Notes under the pieces: model-generated | The model's database searches: none | What the model saw: the letters and a program-made list of their open reading frames with translations, nothing else | What the model was told of the DNA's origin: nothing | Translations under genes and position numbers: made by a program | Assembly: GCA_015232165.1 (NCBI GenBank) | Contig: JADGAE010000020.1 | Coordinates: forward strand, 1 to 14,034 | Direction of reading: 5' to 3' | Origin: Nitrospirota bacterium | GTDB lineage: Bacteria; Nitrospirota; Thermodesulfovibrionia; Thermodesulfovibrionales; Magnetobacteriaceae | DNA: 14,034 bases | Shown: positions 13,981 to 14,034 of the stretch, piece by piece | Position numbering within the stretch: the first letter of the stretch is position 1 | Layout of the letters: each line of letters starts with the position of its first letter

Positions 13981-14034
13981 ATAGCGCGTTTCGATTGCAT
14001 GCGATACAAAGAAAGAAAGGGGCGACTCCGCTCG
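13978..14034 (-). repeat. MITE-like repeat, copy G (cut by the window end)
   Basis: The left terminus TTTATAGCGCGTTTCGATTG (13978-13997) is identical to that of copy C over 20 bp, then GCATGCGATACAAAGAAAGAAAGGGGCGACTCCG follows in pieces that match copy A in reverse (TTTCTTTCTTTGTATCGCATGC). The second terminus lies beyond the window. It sits directly upstream of yggS. Confidence 0.75.

Overview
The window looks like a chromosomal segment of a Gram-negative bacterium with moderate G+C. It carries an RND efflux pump, an NlpC/P60 lipoprotein and housekeeping genes. The pairing of an archaeal-type phosphoglycerate mutase-like gene with aspartokinase, a two-gene MEDS/PAS histidine-kinase sensor, and very abundant G-rich intergenic repeats suggest a Nitrospirota-like lineage (for example a relative of Candidatus Magnetobacterium). 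That assignment is inference from gene content, not a database match.

Layout: positions 1-230 hold the 3' end of an RND-type inner-membrane pump gene on the + strand. Every other gene is on the - strand. In transcription order (right to left) they are: yggS-like PLP protein and M20 PepT-like peptidase (3 bp apart); tRNA-Asn with a consensus promoter, then an apgM-like gene, lysC and an NlpC/P60 lipoprotein gene; a 66-residue small protein and an HDOD protein (1 bp apart); recJ; hemW; tRNA-Leu; a MEDS-domain protein and a large PAS/PAS histidine kinase (9 bp apart).

Functional themes: aspartate-family amino acid synthesis (lysC, with the apgM-like protein possibly acting as homoserine kinase), DNA repair (recJ), heme/radical-SAM metabolism (hemW), PLP homeostasis (yggS), peptide turnover, envelope remodelling (NlpC/P60) and signalling (MEDS + histidine kinase, HDOD + small protein).

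The most unusual content lies between the genes. Six copies of a related, hairpin-rich intergenic repeat occur in 14 kb. Four have TATAGCGCGTTTCGATTG-type termini; one of these (4988-5182) is intact with perfect 21-bp terminal inverted repeats. A fifth (7091-7263) has the same G-rich core inside a different inverted-repeat shell and is flanked by a 9-bp direct repeat. A sixth (3249-3384) has the core between 14-bp direct repeats. They look like non-autonomous mobile elements (MITE-like) sharing one structured core. No transposase, CRISPR array, prophage or obvious defence system is visible.
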